Assembly (NCBI RefSeq): GCF_025854375.1
Contig: NZ_CP107575.1
Location: forward strand, 2,852,001 to 2,916,000
Direction of reading: 5' to 3'
Source of the DNA: Glutamicibacter sp. JL.03c
GTDB taxonomy: Bacteria > Actinomycetota > Actinomycetes > Actinomycetales > Micrococcaceae
DNA: 64,000 bases
In this document: positions 8,329 through 16,609 of the stretch, in pieces
Layout of the letters: the number at the start of each line of letters is the position of its first letter
Position numbering within the stretch: the stretch's first letter is position 1
Translations under genes and position numbers: made by a program
Notes under the pieces: model-generated
What the model saw: the letters and a program-made list of their open reading frames with translations, nothing else
What the model was told of the DNA's origin: nothing
Database searches by the model: none

Positions 8329-8546
8329 GTGGAAAGGAACGCAAGCCGCGGCGCTTCGCTTTGATTCCCCGGCAGTGGGCAGCCATCGCCCTGGTGATCG
8401 TAGCGCTGGTTTTCATCTTGCAGAATCTGACCTACGTGCGCGTGGAGTTCTTCCTCATCCACACAGCTGCGCCGCTGTGGCTGGTCCTGCTGGTGACCCT
8501 GGCGGCAGGCTACGCCATTGGCTGGTTCTCAAAACGGAGAGACTAG
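8325..8546 (+). CDS. LapA-like (DUF1049) small membrane protein
   Basis: 73 aa. A basic N-terminus (KERKPRRFALIPRQ) precedes two hydrophobic helices (WAAIALVIVALVFILQNL and WLVLLVTLAAGYAIGWF) joined by a short YVRVEFFLI loop, the pattern of LapA/YciS proteins. These are inner-membrane proteins with roles in envelope homeostasis in Gram-negatives and mostly unknown roles in actinobacteria. The start overlaps the TetR stop (ATGA), so it is translationally coupled. Its link to amine metabolism is unclear. Confidence 0.75.
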   Translation: MSGKERKPRRFALIPRQWAAIALVIVALVFILQNLTYVRVEFFLIHTAAPLWLVLLVTLAAGYAIGWFSKRRD

Positions 8547-8731
8547 TCTTCCAAAATGGCCCACTCGCCGACTTCTTCATTCTGCGAGTCGTAGACATCC
8601 TCCTGGGCGCCGGGTTCCAGCGGGTACATGGCCACGCGCTGCGACCAGTCGCTCAAAATGCGTTGAAGCTCCTCCATCGGCTTGAGCTGCATGTTCTCGG
8701 TATCAAAATTGACTTCCAAAACAAAACGCAT
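8543..8731 (-). CDS. Conserved-looking small hypothetical protein
   Basis: 62 aa acidic cytosolic protein (MRFVLEVNFDTENM, ending EVGEWAILED) with no recognised domain. The frame has normal codon use and ends convergently, overlapping the LapA-like stop by 4 bp. Tryptophans and an ordered beta-strand-like start suggest a real short protein rather than noise. No function can be given. Confidence 0.5.
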   Translation of the reverse strand: MRFVLEVNFDTENMQLKPMEELQRILSDWSQRVAMYPLEPGAQEDVYDSQNEEVGEWAILED

Positions 8732-8841
8732 GGCCCGCTCCTAGTTCTTCCGGTTGCCGCCATCCTATGCCCGAGCACGACGAAAATCGAGAGTTGCCGA
8801 GAGCGCGCCGTCGTGAAAATTCAGTGGGATCAGATAGAAAA

Positions 8842-8877
8842 ATAGCGAGCGCCCAAGGAGCCTTGGATTCTCGCTAT
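8842..8877 (-). terminator. Terminator after the 123-aa membrane protein gene
   Basis: Stem ATAGCGAG (8842-8849) with CTCGCTAT (8870-8877), enclosing a second hairpin CCAAGG-AG-CCTTGG. On the minus strand it is followed by a T-rich run. It lies about 20 bp past the stop at 8897. Confidence 0.7.
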
Positions 8878-8896
8878 CGGAGGGTGCAGCGGGCAG

Positions 8897-9268
8897 CTAC
8901 TGGACGCCACCCATGTAGGCCAATGACTGGAGCGCTTCGTTGCCGCCCACCTTGTACAGGGCCAAGACCAGGCCGCCGAATACAATGCCCATGGCAGCGC
9001 TGAAGCCAAGCGAGATCTTGACCAGCGAACGCACTTCTCCGCGACTGACTTCAGCTTCATCGTTGAGGTACTTGGCTGCGCCCTGGCTGAAGCTGGCAGC
9101 TGGGGTCAAGGCACGAGCAGGAAGGGTCAGCAGATTTGATGCGGAGTCGGTCTGGCCGTCGCGGAGGATCGCAATGGTGGCTCGGTTCCTGCGATCCTGG
9201 CGAAGCTTCACGATGTTGGCGCCATGGCGGGCCAAGAGAATATCTTCACCGAGCGGGATCGTTGCCAT
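8897..9268 (-). CDS. Hypothetical protein with one C-terminal membrane helix
   Basis: 123 aa. The first 80 residues are soluble and rather basic (ARHGANIVKLRQDRRNRATIA), then a single hydrophobic helix appears near residues 84-107 (LVKISLGFSAAMGIVFGGLVLALYKVG). No family is recognised. It is monocistronic with its own terminator. The topology suggests a membrane-anchored protein with a cytosolic N-terminal domain. Function unknown. Confidence 0.6.
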   Translation of the reverse strand: MATIPLGEDILLARHGANIVKLRQDRRNRATIAILRDGQTDSASNLLTLPARALTPAASFSQGAAKYLNDEAEVSRGEVRSLVKISLGFSAAMGIVFGGLVLALYKVGGNEALQSLAYMGGVQ

Positions 9269-9482
9269 TGCTTGTGCTCCTAGTTAATTTCCATCACGTC
9301 TTTCCAGCACTATCAATGATTTCTGAAACGTTTTATCCCCGTAACCCTTTTGTCGAGAACCACACATGCTCCTGTGATGCAATCCGCATGATTCTGGGGC
9401 AAAATCGACTTTTCAGGTGACCGGGGACATAGCCGAGAACAAATTCGCCATGCTGGCCCATAATCGTTTCCGGCAAGAAAAA

Positions 9483-9508
9483 ACCCGAGGGCATGAGTTC
9501 CCTCGGGT
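9483..9508. terminator. Bidirectional intrinsic terminator
   Basis: Perfect 9-bp stem ACCCGAGGG/CCCTCGGGT with an 8-base loop. On the minus strand it ends in six T (9478-9483), and on the plus strand it is followed by ATTTTT. It closes the small membrane-protein gene at 9533-9772. Confidence 0.85.
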
Positions 9509-9532
9509 ATTTTTCGCCGGTCTTGAAATCGC

Positions 9533-9772
9533 TTATGCGGTCTTCAAGTCGTTGTTCTTTTGCTGTCGCTTGGCCTCGCGGATTTGAATGCCCAGATCAT
9601 GGTTCGACAGATCTTCGGGTGAAGCGACACCGCGCCGGTAGGCCTTGGCTACCAGGGCTTGGCGAATTTCGGCTTGGTGGTCTTTCTTGTAGCGGATCAC
9701 CATGAAGACGCTCACGATCGCCAAGACAATCAGAGTCACCACTGCAGTCAGAATCGTAGTTTCCAGAGTCAT
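9533..9772 (-). CDS. Small single-pass membrane protein
   Basis: 79 aa. One N-terminal hydrophobic helix (TTILTAVVTLIVLAIVSVFMVI, residues 4-25) precedes a charged cytosolic tail rich in Lys, Arg and Gln (EAKRQQKNNDLKTA at the end). The start at 9772 puts the helix at the N-terminus; a longer frame to 9811 adds a polar stretch without a good ribosome site. It has its own strong terminator. No family or function is recognised. Confidence 0.6.
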   Translation of the reverse strand: MTLETTILTAVVTLIVLAIVSVFMVIRYKKDHQAEIRQALVAKAYRRGVASPEDLSNHDLGIQIREAKRQQKNNDLKTA

Positions 9773-9971
9773 AATCTTCTCGGCCTCCCCATTTTTCAGT
9801 CGCTGCTGCATTTGGCCCGCTCGTTTAGCCGGAGAACTTCGTCCGACGGCCGAGGGACCGCAGTATTGCTAAGAGAAGAACAACAAGTTTAGCATATTTC
9901 TTCGAAGAGCGCCCACAGGTATCGCTGACTCCTACGACAAAAGGGTCATCGAGGCCAAGTACTGGATGAAG

Positions 9972-10460
9972 CTAGAACTCCCCGTGCCCCTGCCCATGTT
10001 CGAAGACCAGCGACGTCTGAGTTGTCGCGACCGCCGGGTTCGCCGAGAGGTTATCCAGGACGAATTGGCGGACGTCAGCCGAGTTGCGCACTGCCACATG
10101 CAGGACAAAGTCATCGGCGCCGCCGAGGAAAAACAGCTGTCGAACTCCAGGTTTGGTTTTCATCTCGCTGGCAAAATTGGCCATGAGATGGCGGGCTCCC
10201 GGGCGGATCTTCACGAAGATCAGGGCTTCGAGCTCGCGGCCGAGAACCTGTGGGTCCACCTCGATGGTGAACCGGGTGATCACCCCGGAGTCGCGCAGGG
10301 CGTTCAAGCGCGCCAGGCATGTCGAGGCCGCAATCCCCAGCTCTTCAGCCAGCGAATTATTGGTCCGCCGAGAATTCTTGCTGAGCAATGCCAGGAGCCT
10401 GCGATCAATCTCATCGAGTTGCACGGTGCGGTTCTCGCGCTTCGATAGATTCAACGACAT
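9972..10460 (-). CDS. Lrp/AsnC family transcriptional regulator
   Basis: 162 aa. The N-terminal winged helix-turn-helix (LDEIDRRLLALLSKNSRRTNNSLAEELGIAASTCLARLNAL, about residues 15-55) and C-terminal RAM ligand domain with GGADDFVLHVAV are both present. Length is typical. It follows the DedA gene by 54 bp on the same strand but probably has its own promoter. Effector and targets are not deducible; an amino acid or branched-chain metabolite is typical of the family. Confidence 0.88.
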   Translation of the reverse strand: MSLNLSKRENRTVQLDEIDRRLLALLSKNSRRTNNSLAEELGIAASTCLARLNALRDSGVITRFTIEVDPQVLGRELEALIFVKIRPGARHLMANFASEMKTKPGVRQLFFLGGADDFVLHVAVRNSADVRQFVLDNLSANPAVATTQTSLVFEHGQGHGEF

Positions 10461-10514
10461 GTCGCCGCACCTGCTCTCTGATTCCGTGGATCGCTGAAAT
10501 CATCATACGACCGC

Positions 10515-11033
10515 CTAGCAATTGATTTCGGATGATTCCGGGGGCGCTGATTCTTGGGCAGACCGCGTGCGGGCCCGCCGCCGCAAGACGATCAACACGA
10601 CCACGCCGATCAGCGCCAGACCGCCTGCAACCCATGGCCAATCCAAAGCCAGCCAGGCATAAAATACGGCTAGCCCCACTGTGGTGTAAATAGTGGACCA
10701 TAGCAGCGCGCCCACGGCCACGGCCGGGAGGTAGCGGCGCAACGGCATGCGGCTGATCCCTGCCGAAGCGTTGACCGCACTCTGGATTCCGAGCGTGAGG
10801 AAGCTCAGCGGGATGGCGAAGAGGCCCCAACGTCCAATGAATTTCTGCGCCCTGCGGTAGACCGGCCCATGCAGATGCTTCTGGAACCGGGTGTGCTCCA
10901 CGCCCTTGGCGAGTCCGCGGCCCACCCAATAGGTGGCGTTGCCCCTGGCAAAGGCCCCAAGGAAGAAGAAGATGAACGTCACGCCAAACGGCGCATCGTT
11001 GATCAGCCAGGAAATGGACTCGGCGATGATCAT
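10515..11033 (-). CDS. DedA/VTT family membrane protein
   Basis: 172 aa. The family core is visible: FFLGAFARGNATYWVGRGLAKG near residue 20 and the GRWGLFAIPLSFLTLGIQSAVNASAGISRMPLRRYL segment around residues 65-100, which contains the conserved re-entrant region. DedA proteins are implicated in lipid carrier flipping and membrane homeostasis. ATG 11033 overlaps the MFS stop (ATGA), so it is translationally coupled as the last gene of the Rieske-reductase-MFS-DedA operon. An Arg-rich tail (LRRRARTRSAQ) ends the protein. Confidence 0.82.
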   Translation of the reverse strand: MIIAESISWLINDAPFGVTFIFFFLGAFARGNATYWVGRGLAKGVEHTRFQKHLHGPVYRRAQKFIGRWGLFAIPLSFLTLGIQSAVNASAGISRMPLRRYLPAVAVGALLWSTIYTTVGLAVFYAWLALDWPWVAGGLALIGVVVLIVLRRRARTRSAQESAPPESSEINC

Positions 11034-12289
11034 GGCACGCTCTTGATCTTGCGCACCAGCACCGCCCCTAGCAAGCTCACCGCCACCGAGCACAGGAACA
11101 GGGTGGGATAGCCGCCAAGCCAGGTCACTGCCAGCCACGCGACGAGTGGTGCCACTACCTGGGGCAGGGAATTGGCGATATTGATCATGCCCAGATCCTT
11201 GCCTCGCGAATCAGCGGTCGGCAGCACCTGGGTGAGCAACGCGAAATCCACGGCAAGGTAGGCCCCGAATCCAAGCCCCAGGAGCACCGCGGCGATAATG
11301 GCCATGGTGAAGGTCGAGGACATGGCCATCACGCCAGCGGCCGCGGCAACAATCACCGAGGAGATGATGACGTACTTCTTGCGGCGCCCGTCCCGGTCCG
11401 AGAGCTTGCCGGAGATGACGGAGGAGAAGATGACACAGAAGGCATAGATCGCCGTCAGCACCAGCACGCCCTGGGCGGGTTCAGGATGGCCGATGGCATC
11501 CTGCAGGAAGTACAGGAGATACACCAGGCACAGTTGGCTTCCGAGGTACAGCAGGAATCGGGTCAGCCACGCCCACCCGAAGTCCTTGTGCTTGAGCGGA
11601 TTGATCCAGAAACTGCGTGCGAATTGCAGGGGCGTGAGCGGTTCCAGTGCGCCCTTGGGCAAAGGGGTGTCCTGGCGCATCAGCACGAAGGGCACCGCGC
11701 ATAGTGCCACGGCCAAGGCAACGAGCGCATACCCGAACACCAGATTGCCCGCGGCCACCATGCCGATCACGGCACCGATCAGCGAGCCGCAGGTCTGGCC
11801 CAAGGCGACGAGTCCGCCGACCACTCCGCGCTGCTCGACGGGCACTCGATCCGGTATCGCCGCGAAAATGGCTGCCACCGCGGCATTTCCCGCGGCCTGC
11901 ATCAGCGCCCAGCCAAGGACCAGAAGCCCAACGGTATGCGCGGTGGACATCAGCAGCAGCGCCAGCGCGCCGCAGATGGTTCCGCAGAACACCCATGGAA
12001 TGCGGCGCCCGAACCTTGAGGTGCTCCGGTCGCTCAGGGCGCCAAAGAGCGGGTTCGCCACCAGCGAGACCGCGGCGCCCACCCCGGTGACCAGCGAGAG
12101 GATGGCCCCCTTCTGGCTGGCATCAAGCTGCTCGGCATGCAGCCCAAGCAGTACCTGGATCGGCGCGAAGAACCCGACGTTGATGCCGATATGGACGGTG
12201 ACCACGGCGGCGATCCAGCCGCGGCTGACCCGTAGGGTGGGCGCCTGCAGCGCCAGTGGGAGCTTCGCTGGTTCAGCGGTGTTCATCAA
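11030..12289 (-). CDS. MFS transporter
   Basis: 419 aa, 12-helix major facilitator. The loop 2-3 signature reads NPLFGALSDRSTSRFGRRIPW (about residues 80-99) and the matching SGKLSDRDGRRKK motif lies near residue 300, a pattern seen in sugar and drug carriers. It overlaps the FAD reductase stop upstream and the DedA start downstream by 4 bp each, so it is firmly in one operon. The substrate is unknown; the electron-transfer genes in front suggest import of an oxidisable compound or export of its product. Confidence 0.85.
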   Translation of the reverse strand: MMNTAEPAKLPLALQAPTLRVSRGWIAAVVTVHIGINVGFFAPIQVLLGLHAEQLDASQKGAILSLVTGVGAAVSLVANPLFGALSDRSTSRFGRRIPWVFCGTICGALALLLMSTAHTVGLLVLGWALMQAAGNAAVAAIFAAIPDRVPVEQRGVVGGLVALGQTCGSLIGAVIGMVAAGNLVFGYALVALAVALCAVPFVLMRQDTPLPKGALEPLTPLQFARSFWINPLKHKDFGWAWLTRFLLYLGSQLCLVYLLYFLQDAIGHPEPAQGVLVLTAIYAFCVIFSSVISGKLSDRDGRRKKYVIISSVIVAAAAGVMAMSSTFTMAIIAAVLLGLGFGAYLAVDFALLTQVLPTADSRGKDLGMINIANSLPQVVAPLVAWLAVTWLGGYPTLFLCSVAVSLLGAVLVRKIKSVP

Positions 12290-13425
12290 TCGCTCCGTCC
12301 TAGTTCGCGAGGACCCACGCTCGGGTCTTCCAGGTGCTCGATGCTCGGTGCGGAGCCCCGCGCGACCAGGCGCTTGACAGCCTTGGCCATCAGGCCCCCG
12401 TCAACCATGCTGGCTGCCACCAGCACGCCGTGGGCATCCAGGCCGAATACGGCTTGGAGCTTGCCGCGGCGGTTGCGCCGCAGCACGGTGGAAGCCGCCT
12501 GGCGGAAGTCCCCCACGGTTTCCACATGCATCTCGTGTCGGTCCGTCCAGAACCAGGGCACCGAACGCTGCACCGGGGCGGCCCCCAGGATCGTGGCCGC
12601 CGCCTGGGCGGCATCTTCCATCGCCGCTTCCCAGTGCACTGTTCGGCGAGCGCCCTGGTGCCGGGCGGCATCGCCGATGGCCAGGACCTGGCGGTGGCCC
12701 AGCGCGCGTTGCTGGGCATCGACAAGGATTCCGTCATCCACCTCGAGCCCCAGGGCGGAGGCCAGCGCGGTGTCCGGGCGCACCCCGATCGCGCTGAGGA
12801 TCACCTCGGCCTCGAGGCGCTGGCCATCAACCAGGACGTGGTCCGCTGCAATGCGTTCCACGGTTCCGGTGATGGTCCTGATCCCCCGCTGTCCATGATC
12901 TGCATGCAATTGCGCGGCGAGCTCGTGGCCGAGGACCGGCGCCAGCGGGGCCTCGGAGTTGGATACGAGGGTCACCTGCGCGCCGAGCATGCTGGCAGTG
13001 GAAGCGAATTCTGCTCCGATCAGCCCCGCCCCGATGACCAGGACTTCCAGCCCGAACATCGAGTCATCCAGTGCCTGGGCCAGCGCGGCGGCATCCGCTG
13101 CGGTGTGCAGCGTGCGCGCATGCCCTGCTCCGGGAACCTCCAGCAGCTCCGGGGTGGTGCCGGTGGCCAGCACGACCCAGTCGTCCGGTGCGGCAGGCAA
13201 GGGCAGCTGCGCGATCTTCTCCTGCCGCAGCTCGATGCCGTGCTCGGCGTACCAGGCGGCCGGGACGAAGGGCTCGATCTGCAGCGATTTGCTCAGCGGC
13301 GGCCGGTCATAGGGCAGGCCCTGGGGCTCGCTGATGATGATGGTGCCGGCGTAGTGCTGGCGCACCAGTTCCCTCGCCAGCGTGTAGCCGGCCACGCCGC
13401 CGCCGATGATATGGACCGAAGGCAT
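12286..13425 (-). CDS. FAD-dependent ferredoxin reductase-like oxidoreductase
   Basis: 379 aa. It has the two-dinucleotide-fold layout of rubredoxin/ferredoxin reductases: an N-terminal FAD site (VHIIGGGVAGYTLARELV), DRPPLSKSL with VVLATGTTPELL in the middle, an NAD(P)H site (VLVIGAGLIGAEFAST, about 130), and the C-terminal FAD motif VLAIGDAARH (about 250). It starts directly after the Rieske ferredoxin stop, so the pair forms an electron chain from NAD(P)H through FAD to a 2Fe-2S protein. No oxygenase or P450 is encoded in the operon, so the final acceptor is elsewhere or unknown. Confidence 0.87.
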   Translation of the reverse strand: MPSVHIIGGGVAGYTLARELVRQHYAGTIIISEPQGLPYDRPPLSKSLQIEPFVPAAWYAEHGIELRQEKIAQLPLPAAPDDWVVLATGTTPELLEVPGAGHARTLHTAADAAALAQALDDSMFGLEVLVIGAGLIGAEFASTASMLGAQVTLVSNSEAPLAPVLGHELAAQLHADHGQRGIRTITGTVERIAADHVLVDGQRLEAEVILSAIGVRPDTALASALGLEVDDGILVDAQQRALGHRQVLAIGDAARHQGARRTVHWEAAMEDAAQAAATILGAAPVQRSVPWFWTDRHEMHVETVGDFRQAASTVLRRNRRGKLQAVFGLDAHGVLVAASMVDGGLMAKAVKRLVARGSAPSIEHLEDPSVGPRELGRSD

Positions 13426-13743
13426 CTAGAAGTCGAGCTCCAGGAATCCGTCCACCACATTCACCGGGTAGCTGCGCGCGTCCACGGTCGCCGGCAGGCA
13501 CTGGACCCGGCCGGTCTTCAGGTCGAAGGTCGACGAGTGCAGCGGGCATTCCACCGAGCAGTCCTCGATCCATCCTTCAGACAGCGAGGCAACCTCGTGG
13601 GGGCACTCATCTTGCAAGGCGTAGAAGTTGCCGTCCTCGGCATGGAAAATCGCAATGTCTTCGCTTGCACCGCTGTCACTGGCGCTGACCAGCAACGATT
13701 CTCCCTGGGGAACTAGTTCCGCGGAACCGACTCGATAGCTCAA
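13426..13743 (-). CDS. Rieske-type [2Fe-2S] ferredoxin
   Basis: 105 aa soluble ferredoxin. The cluster ligands are visible as CPHE (about residues 43-46) and CPLH (about 63-66), the Cys-x-His and Cys-x2-His pairs of Rieske proteins. I prefer a TTG start at 13743 because AAGGAG lies exactly 5 bases upstream; the GTG at 13749 overlaps that ribosome site. It is the first gene of a four-gene operon with a matching FAD reductase. Such ferredoxins feed Rieske oxygenases or P450s, but none is adjacent. Confidence 0.87.
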   Translation of the reverse strand: MSYRVGSAELVPQGESLLVSASDSGASEDIAIFHAEDGNFYALQDECPHEVASLSEGWIEDCSVECPLHSSTFDLKTGRVQCLPATVDARSYPVNVVDGFLELDF

Positions 13744-13811
13744 GATCACTCCTTATTGCTTGGCATCATCCTTCCTATCTTGTCATTGATCCACGGACCG
13801 CGCATTGCCAG

Positions 13812-14729
13812 CTAGCTCACGCGGATCATCGGCCACAGCGCATGGTCTGTGGTCAGCGAGGCGAGCAGCTGCGCCCCGTCCAGTCCGCTGCCGGCCGCCG
13901 GGACCAGGTCCACGGATGGATCCAACGCCTGCAGCTGGCGAGCGAACTCCGCGCGCAGCACCTGGTTGCCGAACACCCCGCCCATCGCGGCGATCCGGCA
14001 CGAGCCATCTTCTGCCGCGTGGGCGCGGTGCGCCGCGGTGACCGCGCTGAAAGCCAGCTCCCGGGCCGCATCGCGGCTGATCTGCGCGGCAATCCGGTCG
14101 CTGCCGGCCCAGCGGGCCACCGCCCGCGCCAGGGAGGCCACCTCGCTGACCATGCCGGGCGAGGACTGCAGCTGGATATAGGCTTCATCGAGCTCTGGCC
14201 AGTGCTCGCGCACGGCGCCGCTGAGCAAGGTGTCCGCTCCGCGTCCGTCATGGGCGCGCATCACCGCGTCCAGCGCCCGGCGCCCGATCCAGTACCCGCT
14301 GCCGGCATCCCCCATGATGTGGCCCCAGCCATCGACCCGGGCCACGGCCTCGCGGCCCACACCCAGGGCGACCACGCCGGTGCCAGCAGCAATCACTGCG
14401 CCGGGACCGCTGCCCAGCGCGCCGAGATAGGAGGTCAGCGAATCGTGGGCCAGCAGCACCCGCTGGACCCCGGCCACCGCCAGCTCATCTCGCAGCGCGG
14501 CCGCATCGTGCTGCGCCCGCGTCAGCCCGGAGAGCCCAACGGCGATCACCCGCGGGGCGAGCGAAGTGGATTCCATCGCCTGGCGCACCGCGCCGGCCAC
14601 CTGGGCAAGCAGCGGCTCATCGGTGCGGATCCCCGGCCCGGTGACTTCGCGGCTGCTCCCGCTCTCGTCCACAGCACGGATTTTCGTCCCGGTTTGGCCG
14701 CCATCCACGGCCATCATTGGCAATTGCAT
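13812..14729 (-). CDS. BadF/N-acetylglucosamine kinase family ATPase
   Basis: 305 aa actin/ASKHA-fold kinase. Phosphate-1 loop DGGQTGTKIRAVD (residues 9-21), GLSGLTRAQ near 70, the adenosine-side GTGVVALG at about 118, and the signature GWGHIMGDAGSGYWIGRRAL near 135-154 match GlcNAc kinases and BadF-like ATPases. The likely reaction is ATP-dependent phosphorylation of N-acetylglucosamine or a related amino sugar. A GGAG-rich ribosome site precedes it. It lies after an oligopeptide ABC importer and a TauE exporter on the same strand, 79 bp apart, so recycling of peptidoglycan sugars is a possible but unproven theme. Confidence 0.78.
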   Translation of the reverse strand: MQLPMMAVDGGQTGTKIRAVDESGSSREVTGPGIRTDEPLLAQVAGAVRQAMESTSLAPRVIAVGLSGLTRAQHDAAALRDELAVAGVQRVLLAHDSLTSYLGALGSGPGAVIAAGTGVVALGVGREAVARVDGWGHIMGDAGSGYWIGRRALDAVMRAHDGRGADTLLSGAVREHWPELDEAYIQLQSSPGMVSEVASLARAVARWAGSDRIAAQISRDAARELAFSAVTAAHRAHAAEDGSCRIAAMGGVFGNQVLRAEFARQLQALDPSVDLVPAAGSGLDGAQLLASLTTDHALWPMIRVS

Positions 14730-14808
14730 GCTCCCGCTCCCCGCTCCTTGATGTCCCAGCCCGCTGCCACGAGCATGCCGGCTGCCGGATCCCAGATTAT
14801 CCCCCCTG

Positions 14809-15528
14809 CTAGGGCAGCAGCAGACCGGCGATCAATACCAGCGAGCCGAGCACCGAAAATCCCAGGGCCAGCATCCGCTGGCGGCGGGCATCGATGGCAC
14901 GGTTGATCCACCCGGAGAGCAGGAAGCCCGCGAGCACCATCGGGCACAAGGCGGCCAGGGTGGCCAGCACCTCGGCGCGCACCTGCCCCGCGAGGGCCAG
15001 CATGAGCAGGGAGATGACGGAGCCGGCCAGGAAGAAGGCGCTGAGCGTGCCGCGCACGCGCGCCGGCTCCTGGCCTTGCAGGACCAGTGCCATGGGGGCG
15101 CCGCCGATGGAGGTCGCGGTGCCCATGATTCCCGAGAGGGCCCCGGCGGCCAGCAGGGCGCGCCGATGGGCGACCGGTTTCCAGCCGATGAATGAGGCCG
15201 CAACGGCGCCGAGCACGCTCAACGCCACAGCCCAGGTCAGCAGTTCCAGCGGCAGGATGACCACCAGCCACGTGCCCAGCAGGCTGCCCGGTATCCTCCC
15301 GGCCAGTGCCCAGCCGGCCCCCGGGACGTCGACGCTGGCGCGCTCCCGGAGCACCGACAGCAGCCCGATGACCGCGCCGAGGCAGATCACGAACGCCGGC
15401 AGCAGCGAGGGCTGCACGATCCCCACCACCGGCGCCGCGACCAGGCCAGCGCCAAATCCAATGGATCCCTGCAGTCCGGCCGCCGCGCACAGCGTTAAGG
15501 CCAGGATCGCGTACTCGGCCGGCGACAC
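14809..15528 (-). CDS. TauE/SafE (TSUP) family permease
   Basis: 239 aa membrane protein with about 7-8 helices and the two repeated TSUP half motifs: GLQGSIGFGAGLVAAPVVGIV near residue 20 and GALSGIMGTATSIGGAPMAL near residue 130. The family moves sulfite, sulfonates or other organic anions. GTG 15528 was chosen because GGAG lies 6 bases upstream; it starts just past the stop of the oppF-like gene, so it is coupled to the peptide importer operon. The substrate is not readable. Confidence 0.8.
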   Translation of the reverse strand: MSPAEYAILALTLCAAAGLQGSIGFGAGLVAAPVVGIVQPSLLPAFVICLGAVIGLLSVLRERASVDVPGAGWALAGRIPGSLLGTWLVVILPLELLTWAVALSVLGAVAASFIGWKPVAHRRALLAAGALSGIMGTATSIGGAPMALVLQGQEPARVRGTLSAFFLAGSVISLLMLALAGQVRAEVLATLAALCPMVLAGFLLSGWINRAIDARRQRMLALGFSVLGSLVLIAGLLLP

Positions 15529-15529
15529 G

Positions 15530-16603
15530 CTAGGCTCCGGCCGGAACCAGGCCCGCCTCCCGTGCATTGGCCACCGGGAAGTGGCATAGCGCGCTTTGCA
15601 GGTCCGCCTCCCCGGCCCGGCCGGGCATGCCCAGGCTGATCGCCCCGTCCTGCCCGCGCACCTGCTCGCCGGGCTGCTGTGCCGAGCAAATCGGCTGGGC
15701 TTTCCAGCAGCGGGTGCGGAACCGGCAGCCGGAAGGCGGATCCAGCGGCGAAGGCAGCTCGCCGGCCAGGACGATGCGCTCGGCGGGACGCTGAGCAGGA
15801 TCCAATTTCGGGGAGGCGGACATGAGCGAGGCGGTGTAGGGGTGCATGGGCGCGTCGAAGACCTGCTCGGTGGTGCCGGTCTCGATGATGCGGCCCAGGT
15901 ACATCACGGCCACCCGGTCGGTGACGTGGCGGACTACCGACAGATCATGGGAGATGAAGATGTAGGACACGCCCAGCCGCTGCTGCAGCTCATTGAGCAG
16001 GTTCAGGACCTGGGCCTGCACCGAGAGGTCCAGCGCCGAGACCGGCTCGTCGAGGATGATCAAATCCGGATTCAGTGCCAGCGCCCGGGCGATGCCGATG
16101 CGCTGGCGCTGGCCGCCGGAGAATTCCTGCGGTGATTTGGCCGCATCGGTGCGCCGCAGCCCGACCAGGTCCATCAGCTCGCCCAGCCGCTGGTTGCGGG
16201 CCGCCGACCCGGGGTACAGGTCCTTATGCGTGGCAAAGGGCTCGGTGATGATCTGCCCCGCGGTCATCCGCGCGTTCAGCGAGGCGAACGGGTCCTGGAA
16301 GACCATCTGCACCCGCCGGCGCCAGCGCAGCAGCTCCCGGCCCTTGAGCCCGAAGGGATCCTGCCCGTCGAAGGAGATCGTGCCGGAATCCGGGGTCTCG
16401 AGCATCATCAGCGTGCGGGCCAGGGTCGACTTGCCGCACCCGGATTCGCCCACCAGGCCCAGCGTCTGCCCGCGCTCGACGCTCAGGCTGATGCCGTCCA
16501 GGGCTTTGAGCTCGCGCCCGCCAGCCACATGGAAGGTCTTGGAAACGTCCTTGACGTCCAGGACGGTGTCGGCCGCTGGCGCGGCAGGGTTCGTGGTATG
16601 CAT
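15530..16603 (-). CDS. Oligopeptide/dipeptide ABC transporter ATPase (OppF/DppF type)
   Basis: 357 aa. Walker A GESGCGKST (about residues 52-60), ABC signature FSGGQRQRIGIARAL (about 160) and Walker B DLIILDEPVSALD (about 180) are intact. The C-terminal oligopeptide domain has the Cys-rich GCRFRTRCWKAQPICS stretch found in OppF/DppF proteins. It powers the peptide importer together with the paralogue upstream; 6 bp separate the two. Last of five transport genes. Confidence 0.92.
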   Translation of the reverse strand: MHTTNPAAPAADTVLDVKDVSKTFHVAGGRELKALDGISLSVERGQTLGLVGESGCGKSTLARTLMMLETPDSGTISFDGQDPFGLKGRELLRWRRRVQMVFQDPFASLNARMTAGQIITEPFATHKDLYPGSAARNQRLGELMDLVGLRRTDAAKSPQEFSGGQRQRIGIARALALNPDLIILDEPVSALDLSVQAQVLNLLNELQQRLGVSYIFISHDLSVVRHVTDRVAVMYLGRIIETGTTEQVFDAPMHPYTASLMSASPKLDPAQRPAERIVLAGELPSPLDPPSGCRFRTRCWKAQPICSAQQPGEQVRGQDGAISLGMPGRAGEADLQSALCHFPVANAREAGLVPAGA

Positions 16604-16609
16604 GGGGAC

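Noticed and set aside
12334-13716. Plus-strand open frame of 460 codons
   Set aside because: It is antisense to the FAD reductase and ferredoxin genes, has a Gly/Arg/His-rich composition typical of shadow frames in high-GC DNA, and shows no domain.
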